Positions 44,896 to 55,605 of a stretch of DNA of 64,000 nucleotides are shown one piece after another. Within the stretch, counting starts at the first letter, position 1, and each line of letters begins with the position of its first letter. Source of the stretch: Pieris napi. Taxonomy: Eukaryota; Arthropoda; Insecta; Lepidoptera; Pieridae. A program made the translations under genes and the position numbers. Below the pieces are notes generated by a model. That model worked only from the letters and a program-made list of their open reading frames with translations, did not search any database and was not told where the DNA came from. The stretch lies in NCBI RefSeq assembly GCF_905475465.1, contig NC_062254.1, forward strand, positions 578,001-642,000, in the 5' to 3' direction.

Positions 44896-45025
44896 TCTTA
44901 TACATATATAAAATTCTCGTGTCACAATGTTAGTTACCATACTCCTCCGAAACGGCTTGACCGATTTTTATCAAATTTTATATGCATATTCAGTAGGTCT
45001 GAGAATCGTAAAAGTACACATGTCA
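44896..45025 (+). mobile_element. 5' end of a Helitron, interrupted by a MITE
   Basis: TC after A at 44895, then tatataaaattctcgtgtca, accatactcctccgaaacgg, atgcatattcagtaggtctg, as in the Helitron at 6518-6842. At 45026 the MITE sequence begins. I do not find the matching Helitron 3' end, so the element is broken. Confidence 0.65.
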
Positions 45026-45366
45026 GAAGTGAAACTTCTTTGGCAAACTAATTTATACAAATCAAGGAAGAGAAAAAAGGGAAGATATGTTAGAAATGTA
45101 ATTTCTTAAATTAATTTCTTCTATAATAAAAACATTTAATTTACAGACATTTCAATAAATTATTTTGCATAAAATATAAAATACTAATATTTCATAAATT
45201 CTCTTTACGAAATTTTAATTTTAAAAATACAATTTCTATAAAGTAATTCACCCTTCTCACTATCACTTCTCAATCGGTCTCAATCGCTCTCTCCCTTTTC
45301 TTCGACAAAAACGCTGCACATCTTCGTGACGCTATTATTATTATAATATTGCGTTTCATCCGTAAA
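45026..45366. mobile_element. Second copy of the 407 bp MITE, right end missing
   Basis: gaagtgaaacttctttggca, aattctctttacgaaatttt, gtctcaatcgctctctccct, ttcgacaaaaacgctgcaca follow 16889-17260 closely. After gtgacg a 26 bp AT-rich insertion precedes atccgtaaa, and the right inverted end is not found. Confidence 0.7.
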
Positions 45367-45657
45367 CATTTCGCATGTGATCACTTCAAAAAGCAAAGTA
45401 AACAAAGCGTACAAATGATATTTACTATAAATACTAGAACTTGGGACATCGCACATCACATGCAATACCAAATATGTACCGACCTCGTCAAGTCGGCTCT
45501 TCTGACGTATAAAAACCGCAACTTAATAAATGGGTTCATCTTTACTCGAGATAAGATCGTTTTAGACTTACTATGGGATAATTGCGTACAAAGTAGGCTT
45601 AGGGCACGTACGCCTAACCAGTTCCATATAGCGCACGTTGCTTGAGATTTTTTAGAT

Positions 45658-45800
45658 AGATTTATTTATTAACACTTCGTTGCATACAGAAATATAATAT
45701 AATTGATAATTAAATGAAAAGGAGGACAACTGGCGGCCTTATCGCTTTCGAGCGATCTCTTTCAGGCAAACAAATTAAATTAGATACTTTAAGCAAGAAC
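45658..45800 (-). mobile_element. LINE 3'UTR fragment
   Basis: ggacaactggcggccttatc, gctttcgagcgatctctttc preceded on the plus strand by tttatttattaacacttcgt, the complement of a polyadenylation end. I recall this as a common lepidopteran LINE tail; class not certain. Confidence 0.5.
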
Positions 45801-46387
45801 TGCAAAAATACATAAGACATATAGACAAAACTAATGGAACAAAACAAAGCAATTAAAAAATATGTAAACAGTGATCAAGACGATATTAAAAAAAATATTA
45901 TTAGTCTATAAATTTAGATCAGTATCGCATCAGTTAGTTCAAAAGTTAGGGATAAGTTATGGACAGGTAATGCTTCTTCAGTAGAGATTTAAAGGAAGAT
46001 AGAGAAGGAGATAAGCGAATAGGGATGGGAAGTGATTATGTATGATAAAGGATTCGCCATTAAAAAAAGAAAAGCTATAGGCTCCTAAAATTACTATAGG
46101 TATATTATTAATTTAATATGGCAGAATTATGTTATATTTTGAATAACAGATTTAATATAATCGTAGATAAAAACGACATATTAAGGATCAACTTATATTT
46201 AATAAACTCTATGTAAGGCCATTGTCGTATTTGTACTGATATATTAAAATACAAAGTTATGTATCATAAAGAAATATTGTCTATTATAACGTCAGCGCAG
46301 AAAATTTTATTATAACTCTTTGCCTTTTATTGACGATTTCAATATGCAGAAATGTTGAATAATGTGTCACAGATTTTATATAAGGGA
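45801..46387. other. Unrecognised AT-rich DNA
   Basis: The 98 aa plus-strand frame at 45349-45645, just left of this stretch, starts inside the MITE copy and has no recognisable motif. Nothing recognised up to the LINE tail. Confidence 0.35.
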
Positions 46388-46626
46388 ATAAAATAAATAA
46401 AATAAAATAAAATATGTTTATTATGGAACGTAAGATACATGTATCACTTATTCCACGTCATTAAATTTGAAGGCATCCCTACTCATCGGCAAAGAAGACA
46501 GAGGGTGTAGGCCGAGAGAAAAAGCCGGCGTAAAAAACTCTCGGTACTCTTTTAAAACAGCAAATCATCAAACAACACTTATTTATAACAAATATCGCAA
46601 ATTAATTAGAAGTAGCCTGTCTAGCA
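46388..46626 (-). mobile_element. 3'UTR of the 46 kb LINE with (AAAAT)n end
   Basis: On the plus strand it starts with a pentamer run aaaataaaataaaataaaat, then atgtttattatggaacgtaa, ccacgtcattaaatttgaag, gaaaaagccggcgtaaaaaa. A nearly identical copy is at 63129-63374. The TTTTA-type tail on the sense strand marks the 3' end of the retrotransposon. Confidence 0.8.
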
Positions 46627-47085
46627 CTAGTCCCAGGCCCTTTTATCAATTAGATAATCGTTGACTTTATAGTAAGCCTTTTTACACAGCTTTTCTTTAA
46701 TACATTTCTTAAATTTATTGAAAGGCAGTGATAAAAGAGCTTCTGGGATTTTATTAAAGAAGAGTATCCCTTTCCCCAAAAAAGAATTACTAACTTTAGA
46801 TAGTCTAGTACGGGGAAATTGCAGCCTGCGTTTGTTCCGTGTATTAACATTGTGCGTATGTTCTATTCTAGTAAACTTATCACTATTTTTGTATACATAC
46901 ATAATATTTTCATAAATATATTGCGAGGGAAAGGTAAGTATATTAATTTCCTTGAATTTATCTCTAAGAGATTCCCTACATTTTAAATTATAGATTGCAC
47001 GAATAGCCCTCTTCTGCAGGATGAAAATAGTTTCGACAATTTCCATGGGAAAATATATTACGTAGGTAGCTTGGGAATATTTCAA
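46627..47085 (-). CDS. C-terminal part of a Jockey/CR1-like LINE reverse-transcriptase protein
   Basis: Open frame of about 152 codons on the minus strand, the longest in the window, ending at a TAG at 46627-46629 just before the element's 3'UTR. Motifs in order: IFILQKRAIRAIYNLKCRES (residues about 20-39), ILTFPSQYIYENIMYVYKNS, HNVNTRNKRRLQFPRTRLSK, SFLGKGILFFNKIP, FKKCIKEKLCKKAYY. Known: this 'L-Q-K-R-A-x-R' to 'G-x-x-x-F-N-x-I-P' region follows the thumb of the reverse transcriptase in insect Jockey-type LINEs. The catalytic part with YxDD is absent: a stop about 20 nt upstream and the loss of similarity mark a 5' truncation near 47100. The frame begins with TTG rather than ATG and needs no start, being a fragment. 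No frameshift inside, so the copy is young. Confidence 0.8.
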   Translation of the reverse strand: MKYSQATYVIYFPMEIVETIFILQKRAIRAIYNLKCRESLRDKFKEINILTFPSQYIYENIMYVYKNSDKFTRIEHTHNVNTRNKRRLQFPRTRLSKVSNSFLGKGILFFNKIPEALLSLPFNKFKKCIKEKLCKKAYYKVNDYLIDKRAWD

Positions 47086-47109
47086 ATAAAATTTCTTAGC
47101 TATTTAAGA

Positions 47110-47515
47110 CACAACAACACAAAATTAAACACACAATTTTGCGTTGCACAAGCTTGACAACCTTAGCCAAAACAACTTTAAAATAAATATATATTTCGAT
47201 ATTTTAAATAGTTCACTGTCTGTGAGATCCAAAGATAAGGATTTATATCAATTAAAATTTAAAGGCTTACGAAAATATACCATTTTCTGATGTCGTTTAC
47301 AATGAATTACAATTACATGTTTACTCAGTAATTAATTACATAAAAACATTTTTGAATACGTCTTTTAAATCTCAGGGTATAGACTTATATAGACTTCCAC
47401 GCTTTAAATTTAAAATAAAAGATGCATTTATTTGCATGCATATTTATTGAATTAGGTTTAATGAGCCGCTAAATAGGATATTTTTTAACCAAATTCCAAA
47501 ACAAGAAGCGTTTCC
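47110..47515. other. Unrecognised AT-rich DNA
   Basis: Nothing recognised. Confidence 0.35.
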
Positions 47516-47655
47516 ATATGCGCTATTAGGAATCTAACATTTTCAGATACGAAAGAAAGTGTTGTCATCGAAGAGGCATTTGACTTTTTACTTATCTGAA
47601 AAATACATCTGCCGCATGATTCCGTAGCATGTGTTAGGTCCCTAATAGCGCATAT
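47516..47655. mobile_element. 140 bp MITE with 24 bp inverted ends
   Basis: Left end atatgcgctattaggaatct-aaca, right end tgtt-aggtccctaatagcgcatat; 22 of 24 positions pair. No coding capacity. Exact target duplication is unclear because the outer bases (ATAT) are themselves symmetrical. Confidence 0.8.
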
Positions 47656-48837
47656 AGAAGTGTCTTATTTTGTCATTCGAATTTGGAATTAGGATAAAAA
47701 TATCATCCCTATGGCATACGTTAACCTAAGTCACTATACAGTAGAAGGCTGACCATAAATATTAGAGTACACTTCCTGTCTAGACCGTGTCTAGACTAAA
47801 CACTGTCAGTGTAAACAGTGATATGAAATTGTCCATACTGAGAAGTCAGTGTGACTTCCGTTACGATGACAGGATCGCAGGTGTCTATAATTAAGGTTTA
47901 GATGAATGAATTATGCGAGATATTTTTAACTGAACAAAAAATATATCTAAATCTTACTTTTCAAATAAGCAAACTTTTATATATTACTCCTATTGAGTTA
48001 ATTATAATAAATAATCAAAAGTAGATCTATCGTCATTTGTACCAAACGATAGCAACCACAATGAATAAATTGTTTTTGATTTTGATAAAAAAGTTAAAAA
48101 TAATAATTTGTGTACTACGTAGGTAGTTCCAGGCAACCCATCATCCCATTTGTCCCTAGCGAAGTGAAGTGAAGAACGCGTTTTGGCCTAAACTCACCGA
48201 TACGATTGAGCATTCTGAAATACGAACTAGGTCTGGATATCCATAGTTGGTCCTTTCACACTTTGAAATAATCAATTTTCTTTAAGTTTTTTTTTACTTC
48301 ATTTTTGTTTTTTTATCACCTCGTGTATGTTATGTTTGCATAAGTGCTTGTCGAATTTATAAGTATTGTATTTTCATTATCTTTTATCAATGTATCAGTG
48401 TCAGCAGCGGCAAGCTTTTATAAATAAATAAAACTATGATATAAGATTTAGATTCCTACAGCATATGGTTATTAAGAATATAAAATGCATGTGACCTGAC
48501 TAAGGGATGCATTAAATGCATACGTCTGTAGTCTATGACTAACTGGCAGGATTACGGGTGGATTATGTCACCATTCTATTTTGATTAACAAAGGGCGATG
48601 GTAAAATTAGACACTCAACTGTCTTTTTAATATGGCGTTTGAACACTCGTAAACTTGGTTATATTTTGTAATTCTGTATCCTATAATTTTTTTATCAGAA
48701 CTGCCTCCGTGGCTCAATAGTTAGTGATTAACTTCTAGATCTTTTTTTAATTTATTCCAGTTAGAAAGCACACATTGGCTCTCATGCAGACTATTGTTTT
48801 TAACTAGACACCAAACAATTAAAAATATTTTAGTTCT
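47656..48837. other. Mostly unrecognised DNA
   Basis: Around 47778-47820 several short palindromes follow each other (gtctagac twice, cactgtcagtg). At 48705-48730 gcctccgtggctcaatagtt resembles a tRNA-type SINE head without a body. Nothing else recognised. Confidence 0.35.
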
Positions 48838-48885
48838 ATTTATTTATTTATTGAAGTTTGCCACATCATACATAATACTACAATA
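48838..48885 (-). repeat. Family D end scrap
   Basis: tatttatttattgaagtttg, ccacatcatacataatacta is the complement of the family D end. Confidence 0.5.
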
Positions 48886-50259
48886 TTGTATGTGTTATTT
48901 TATAAATAAACAAGTAATTTTTGTTTATCGCTAAGTAAAGAAATAACTTAAAAACACTTAAAAATGCTTTCTTTAAATTGATCAGCCAACTACCGAATAC
49001 CGTCACAATCGCCAAGAATTCGAATAAGAGGTGTCTAAACGTCGAACTAAAATAATACTTAAGTTTTAATACATAAATATTACCTATACAAAAACTGTTT
49101 AGTCTGAAATACGTACAATTATAATACAAACTGTTTCAAAAATATTGTACACACGTACACGAATTGTTTATTAATCAAATGACAACTGACAATCGCTTAG
49201 TTATCAGCGAAGATAAAGACAATTTACTCATTGACGACAATTGACATGTGTAATTGCATTATTTATGTTATGTCTGGCAATTAAAAGCATAAAGCGCAAG
49301 TGTTATTTCAGTGTTTATTTGCTGTAGAAACAGTTTTAACGAATTTTTCATCTATGTTATGTTATACGCAGTCTGTGCAGTGTGATAAAAATTTTCGTCG
49401 AATGTGATTTTTAAAATCAAATAAGTTTTTTGTAAACAAGACGTTTTAGTTTATTAATGCGGATGCAGTGTGTAAAAGTTTCAATGGATTTGACGTGATA
49501 TACGCTTTAATGCGATAAAAATTGTTTCTTTCTAGTTTATTATATTAAATACTTTTAAAACGGCACACTAATGAAACACAAACAAATACAATATCAATAA
49601 CAATTGTGCACAACATAAGAAAACATTACAATTGCAAAATAGAAATGCAATAATACAATAAAAATTAACTTGACTAAGGATTCTAAAAATTTAATATATT
49701 TCTTCTTTGCAATTGTTATTCTTGACGGAACAATATCTGCAGCATCTTACGCCTGAAGACATGGAGTCTGTCATTAAATTGATCAGCCTCGCATCGATCA
49801 GTTCGCAAAGCGTCATTTACTGCAGATAGAGTCTCTGTTTAGAGGAGCATTACGACCGACTCTCCGCCGGAACGTAAGAAAGGTCTGATGTGTTTCTTTT
49901 GTTTCTCTACTATTTGGTAAATCTACCAAGTTATTTACAATTTAAAGATAATACGCATTATAAAGCACTTTGTAAATCGAATGGGATTTTTCGTATCAGA
50001 TAACGTAGAACTAAAATTGAATACTAATTAATAGATCGTTTTCCTTAAGAGCTGACCTTGCGATGGGCCTTAAGCCTCATAATAAAACCATCTAGTAATG
50101 GCTAGGACATCTTTTTGCGAGTCTAGAACCGTTACACGTGTGTGCAGCGTATTTTGGACTTTACTCCAACGATATACAGTTTATTTTTCACAAATCAGCA
50201 GTACACTACATTTATAGCTAAGCGTACCCTAGGTTAGTGTGAGAAAATAATATAGAGAA
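48886..50259. other. Non-repetitive stretch with a possible leader exon
   Basis: About 49309-49873 lacks any known repeat and ends with a strong donor-like AAC/GTAAGA at 49874. It begins near an insect initiator-like ttcagtg. A frame of about 38 codons (LTEQYLQHLTPEDMESVIKL..) ends at a stop before the donor. This could be a plus-strand 5' leader exon, but nothing proves transcription. Confidence 0.25.
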
Positions 50260-50440
50260 CTAGCTGGTGCCCGTGACTGTACGCGGAATTAGGACAAAAA
50301 GCGTACCTTCCTTTAAAATGCCTCGCTGTATAGATACTTCTGGTAATTTTGGTGTTTCACCGCTCATGGGCACGCAACGCCAAAATGTTCACAAGTGCTT
50401 TGCCAGCCTTTCAAGAATTGTTACGCCCCTTATAGCTTCC
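50260..50440 (-). mobile_element. Helitron-like 3' end (minus) with a family L scrap
   Basis: Read on the minus strand it ends ..gtcacgggcaccagCTAG followed by T, at 50260. Inside, about 50385-50430 (acaagtgctttgccagcctt, tcaagaattgttacgcccc) looks like the middle of family L. The 5' end was not located, so the extent is a minimum. Confidence 0.45.
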
Positions 50441-51039
50441 AGTGATGCTGCATACATACTGGGTCATGTTGCACAGGCAATTTCCATACCTTTTACTAAT
50501 TTTAACCCAGAACTTAGAAACCATGACACCGACTAGCATCTCATGGTAAGAGTATGTTTTGCGAATGTATTATGTGCTGAATAAAAAGTTTTTATCACTT
50601 TGTTCTATATAATCCCAAAAACGTTGTTCCTTGTATTTGGAATCGAACTGGAAACGTATGCGCACGGGCATTCATTCGTCCCGACCAAAGGTGAATGATA
50701 CTAAGAATTAAGAGCCATTCAGTATTACGTATCCATACTGTCCAAATGAAACCATCTCGTCGACTGATACGTGACACATGGCGCTTACGCATACAACGCC
50801 CTAAGCGCCACTTGCAATGATACAACAAAATTAACCTTAATCTTAACAAGACAAGGTCGAGATTCGTCTGTTGTGAGGGTAGACTGAAAATAATATTACA
50901 GTTTCGGGTCGGTTGCGTAACCAAAGTTATAATTATACAGGAGGTGGGCTTAACGTGCACATGCTATTTGGTGCTTCGCATTCACACTACCATTAAAAGC
51001 TTTGTACCATAAAAGCTCCTTGATGTCACTTTCAGGTGA
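50441..51039. other. Region with an unassigned 121 aa open frame
   Basis: Minus-strand frame 50595-50960 (contains RRDGFIWTVWIRNTEWLLIL) is long for this AT-rich window and has no domain I know. It may belong to the Helitron-like element ending at 50260. No splice or start context supports a gene. Confidence 0.25.
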
Positions 51040-51297
51040 GGGAGCGTTCAAGTATTACGTCACGCAATTTTTGGAGATTCTTGGACCCCCCCCCCCATTT
51101 ACGCGCTGTAACGTTTTTCTGTACTCAATAGTAACACGTTTCGTGACCACCCAGTGACTCTCTATACCTAAAAGTTACCATTATGTGGTGTATAGCGGAA
51201 AGTCGAAAATAATATTAATAATTACCCGTAAGTCAATCCCCGCCCCGCATACGTTTACAATAACCAAAAATTCGTTACAACATACTTGAACGCTCCA
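51040..51297. mobile_element. 258 bp MITE flanked by TGA
   Basis: Ends ggagcgttcaagtat and its exact complement atacttgaacgctcc (15 bp), with TGA immediately outside on both sides (51037-51039, 51298-51300). Interior has attacgtcacgcaatttttg and a run of 13 C. A three-base duplication would fit PIF/Harbinger-type elements; that is inference. I recall similar elements in many arthropods. Confidence 0.75.
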
Positions 51298-52180
51298 TGA
51301 TCAGATTCCTTCAAGGCACTGATATACTTTGTTATAATTCATTGTCTGGCCTACAAATATAGTTTTTCTCAAAATAGCTGTTTATGATTCAGCGGAAATA
51401 ATTTTATCAAAAGATTTCGTGATTCTTGCTATTGAGATCTTATGAATTGTAGGTACTTTTTAAGCTTAATTTAGATTCATAGAAAAACCAACTCCTATTA
51501 GGGCACGGCGCCACTGACCGTTGCGATCTGTCTGTGATGTCGAATATACGCAACCAATATATTTGTGGTGACTCTTGTATAGAAATTACGAGGTCATTTT
51601 AAGTCTATATTAATAAAATTGGATTTTGATGTTTCAATTCGTGACTTCTACGGTCGTTTATTTTATAATAATTAAATACAATATATTTCCCAATATGACT
51701 TTTTGTTTGTTATGATATATTTATTATTTTATGCCACATATAGCAGTACCAAGCAGTGTCAGTTAACACGTATATTAATTTTAATGTATAAAACAAAGTC
51801 TGGACCGATTTTTATGGTTTTCTTGTATTTGTCTCTGCCCCAAAATTGCAGAATAACTGTTAAAACATTGAAATATTTAGGAAACAAAAAGTGATTATGG
51901 GTTTCGTAACTGTCAAACATTTAATGTTCAGAACTTATTAAACAAAGATTTTGAATCGACAAGTTTATTAAAAATATTCGGATATTGGCGTTTAAAAAAT
52001 GTTAATAATACGAAAAAGAATTGTCTAAACCAATATTTATGCGTGCGTTTAGACAATTTTTTGTGTTAATTTCTTAATAAAGTAAACTTTTTGTATTCAT
52101 AGTATTACTTTCATAAAATTAAGTTCATCTAATATGTAATCCGACATTCACTGCGGTACGAAGTTAGCTGGATCAGCTAG
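51298..52180 (+). repeat. Decayed Helitron-like sequence ending at CTAG
   Basis: gtctggaccgatttttatgg (51804) resembles Helitron 5' regions and the stretch ends ttagctggatcagCTAG before T at 52181, as in 6518-6842 and 54613-55009 (ggatcagCTAG). The 5' boundary is not found; left of about 51700 nothing is recognised. Confidence 0.4.
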
Positions 52181-52463
52181 TTTAAAGATAAAGCCAGAGT
52201 TAATCACAATTCAGCTGTACGTATATATGCGTGCACGCAACAAGTAGAAATAGAATAAACAGAAAGACAATATTTGTAACCCTATAAGTTAAAGGCTCAC
52301 TCATGCTTCATTTAATCTTGAAGTCAAGGAATTTTTATGAACTTTGAAATTGACAGAAAAGTTAATTTATCCCGGGGAGCGGTACTTTAATATTAAATCC
52401 CGTAGTTTTCACTTACACGACCGCGCCCATCAATTAATTCTAAATGTCATATGAATTGAGGTT

Positions 52464-52520
52464 TCTGGTGTACCGCAAGGTGTACGAGGTAGCGGTTTGC
52501 TTAGTGTGGCATTTTTTAAT
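52464..52520 (+). pseudogene. Possible reverse-transcriptase motif scrap
   Basis: Plus-strand reading SGVPQGVRGSGLLSVAFF resembles the conserved reverse-transcriptase block 'S-G-V-P-Q-G-S-x-L-G-P-L-L-F'. It is only 18 codons and surrounding frames are broken; chance cannot be excluded. Confidence 0.35.
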
Positions 52521-53022
52521 AAAACCATTAAGTAGGGAAGATAATTTCCATTATTAAGCTATTGCATAGATTTTATCGCGAGCTTTGAGCGCGGCGACCG
52601 AATCAAGAAATTCCGTAACGAAATAAACCTAACACATACTGCGTCTCACATCGGTTTAGCGTGATCGGGTAGGCGTGTTAGTCTGAGTCTGGTAGAGTGG
52701 TAGATTGAATTAATATGAAAGAAAAACAAATACTGCAAAAAATAAATTAATAGGTAATTATATTGCATAAGTTTATAAGAAATGCTATAGCTTTACCGCG
52801 GCAGTACCGGAGTGCCACACGTATTTTTTTTACAACTACTACTGTACTATAACGTAAAAAGTTTATTTTAGAAACCTAAGTGGTTTTAATATTAATGTAA
52901 CAGCGGTCTAGCCATAACGCGTTAAATGCATGCAATATTCTAAACAAATCATTATATTTGCGATTGAAATAAAAGTCCTAATATAATTGATACGAATACA
53001 TGAAAACATGGACATCAAAGAA
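52521..53022. other. Unrecognised DNA with a CpG-richer patch
   Basis: About 52575-52690 (ttatcgcgagctttgagcgc, ggcgaccgaatcaagaaatt) looks repeat-like but has no partner in the window. Confidence 0.3.
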
Positions 53023-53140
53023 AGAAAGATATAACTTTATTAATAAAAAGGATATTTAGGTTAAAAGAAAGTGTACTAGCTGGGAGCTAGGATTCCCTGC
53101 GTCGTGGGCAGCCATTCTCTTACTTTTGACAAGTACTTAA
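53023..53140 (-). repeat. Repeat family E
   Basis: aactttattaataaaaagga, gagctaggattccctgcgtc, gtgggcagccattctcttac; partner at 30683-30790. The order suggests a minus-strand retroelement 3' end. Confidence 0.45.
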
Positions 53141-53979
53141 CAATAATTTAATTTCTCCTCTGAAGGAGAAATAGCATTGGGAGAAGAATGTGCGTTTTTG
53201 GGTAACATAAAGGTATGATAATGAATACACATTAATCTTGTCTGATGTTGTCTAATATATTAGTGTGTCACCGACAAAATTGAAGCATCGACTAAAACCG
53301 TTGAAGGTTATAAAAAATAAGAGTTTGTAAGTGGCTATACATAATTAAGTACTAGATGTTCTAGTGGTACTAGTAATCCTATAAACCAATGTATTTTACA
53401 AGAGGAATTCTAAATTTGAAGTAAAGATCTCACAAATTAAGCAACGCTACCAGCTACGCTTTTCTCTTGTGCCATAAGCACATTTAAATTTTTGGCGAAT
53501 TTTGCTCGGAGCATCAAGCAGTTACACAATGTACAGGTGATCATTTGTGTTCATTAAAATTACGGAAAATGAATTGTCATCATTTAAATGAATTTCATAC
53601 TATCAGACTGCATTACAGATGATATTAACTCAGTCATAATAAATCATTGATGTTGAGCGGATAGCTGAGTTTCGGTTTTTTGAATAATTAGCGGCAATTA
53701 TTGTGCAACCAATGTTTTTACTTCAATCGGATTGACGATGACATAGTCGCATGACATTGCGATTATGGAGCTATAATTCATCCAACTTTGGGTGGCACTT
53801 GGCAGATCATTTTACTACATTGCGCTTCAACATCTGCTACGGTAATTATTTTTATAGGAAAGTAGTTTTATATTAATTAGCCATTTTTGAGATATGCCGC
53901 ATTTTCTTATGTTTTCCTACTCTATACGAGAAAGCTTAAATGGCGTATCTAAACAGGACAGAGCAGACTAAATCTTATA
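53141..53979. other. Unrecognised AT-rich DNA
   Basis: Nothing recognised. Confidence 0.35.
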
Positions 53980-54055
53980 ACGCCGGCAACGCACTAGCGA
54001 GCTTTTTGTAAGTGTCGATGAGCGGCCGTCATCTTCATGTCATCATGTGTTTCCC
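53980..54055 (-). repeat. Family L scrap
   Basis: Complement reads gctcgctagtgcgttgccgg preceded by cactt and gacggccgctcat; the middle of family L on the minus strand. Confidence 0.55.
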
Positions 54056-54578
54056 ACCGGTTCGAAAATACTTTCTTTTTGACATCAACAATAACCTTAT
54101 CGAATTAAACATAAAATGTTGGGCGTGGTCAATTACTAAACTCGATATAAACATTATACAGTAGTTTTCTAACATGTGACAAAGGCTTCAAGGACTTTTT
54201 TATTATGTTGATACAGTTCGCAAATATACGCCCAACAGTTTGTTGTTTGTAAAACCTTAACGAAGTCATCAGAAATTAAGTCATCAACATATATTACAAA
54301 ATTGTTTAATAATATATTAAGTTAATTATATTATGCATGAAAATTTGCAACTTAAAGATGTTATCAAAAATGTTCACCGAGATACAGGTTACATAATTGA
54401 AAGGGTGAACTACACTGGTCGATTTTTGTAATTGACATTTCCAAAGGTAAAGGTTCCATTGACAGATAATGTCAAACAGTTAATCAACTTTAAGTGGCCG
54501 TTGAAAAATCTGGTTAATTTAAGCGCGGGTCGGTGATCGATTTTATATATAATTTAACCTGTGTTGTGAGGTTTAAAA
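54056..54578. other. Unrecognised DNA
   Basis: Nothing recognised. Confidence 0.35.
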
Positions 54579-54612
54579 TTTAATAAAAACACAGCTAAGT
54601 CATGTAGCATAA

Positions 54613-55009
54613 TCTACACTAATATTATAAAGAGGAAAACTTTGTTTGTTTGTTTGATTGTAATGAATAAGCTCATAAACTACTGGACCGATTTTAAAAA
54701 TTCTTTCACCATTCGAAAGCTACATTATCCACGAGTAATATAGGCTATATTTAATTTTGAACAAAAATAGGGTTCCGTAAGATATTAGGGTTTTTCGGAC
54801 ACAAGGTGTAAAAAAAAAAAAAGTTACTTATTTTGCGTACCCTGCCTAAACTATTAAAGATAGAACCATAAAATGTTCTAAGTAATTGTAGATCTTATAA
54901 ATATCTACAAAAAAGTCCGCGACACACTATACCTATCTATGTCGAGTTAGGCACAATAACCATAAATGATATAATGACATGGCAAAACGGCGTTTGCCGG
55001 ATCAGCTAG
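54613..55009 (+). mobile_element. Non-autonomous Helitron, 397 bp, between 34 bp direct repeats
   Basis: Starts TC after A at 54612 (TCTACACTAATATTATAAAG), contains ctactggaccgattttaaaa and ttcgaaagctacattatcca, and ends ggcgtttgccggatcagCTAG before T at 55010. Near the 3' end ggcaaaacggcgtttgcc forms a hairpin. Unusually, tttaataaaaacacag.. precedes it at 54579-54612 and recurs at 55012-55045 with one mismatch in 34 bases. Confidence 0.85.
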
Positions 55010-55194
55010 TATTTAATAAAAACACAGATAAGTCATGTAGCATAATAATTAATATCATATTACAGCAACAAAATGCTTCAATGCAAATGTAAGGACATAA
55101 AAAAAAATTACACAACAATTACCATAATTTTTGTTTTTGGTTTGGTTTGTCTGTTCGACGTCTTGCTGGTGACATTATAGTTGTATTGAATTAA

Positions 55195-55383
55195 AACGCA
55201 CCCTGTATACACAAATCATATGGAAAATAATGAGAGGTTCATTTCCCTGCCGTGTGAGTTAACGGATCCCTCATTACGAGCGCGGGTGGCCGCTAATGTC
55301 CGCTACCGCACCCTACCGCCACTCCACACTTTCATTAAATTTAGGGACTTAAAAAAAAACAACATACTGCATTTAATACTATA
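55195..55383 (+). other. GC-richer patch with a 54 aa open frame
   Basis: ATG at about 55211 opens MENNERFISLPCELTDPSLR then ARVAANVRYRTLPPLHTFIK and stops at about 55375. The patch begins at cgcaccctgtatac, whose complement (gtatacagggtgcg) resembles transposon termini I have seen in insects. I cannot identify the frame; a decayed transposon is the likelier reading than a gene. Confidence 0.3.
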
Positions 55384-55544
55384 GACAGGTATCTTTTTAC
55401 TCTGTATAAAGTTTTCTAAAGCTGGTACGTAAAACATTGACGAAAAATTTAAGTGAATGAGATTTTAAGGCAGATTTTGCCGCGCACTATGTGTAACCAG
55501 CTGCGTGTTTGCTGCTGTCCTTCAAGAAAAAAAAATCTTAAAAA

Positions 55545-55605
55545 TCCGGAAACGCACCCGCGAGCCTTATGGCATGGAGTGTCTCCATATCACTTAAGGT
55601 GACGT
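55545..55605 (-). repeat. Family L scrap
   Basis: Complement reads gtcaccttaagtgatatgga, gacactccatgcc, aaggctcgcgggtgcgtttc: the first half of family L. Confidence 0.6.

Noticed and set aside
49309..49330. Firm promoter call at the initiator-like ttcagtg
   Set aside because: The motif is short and frequent, and no downstream promoter element sits at the expected distance; kept only as a tentative finding.
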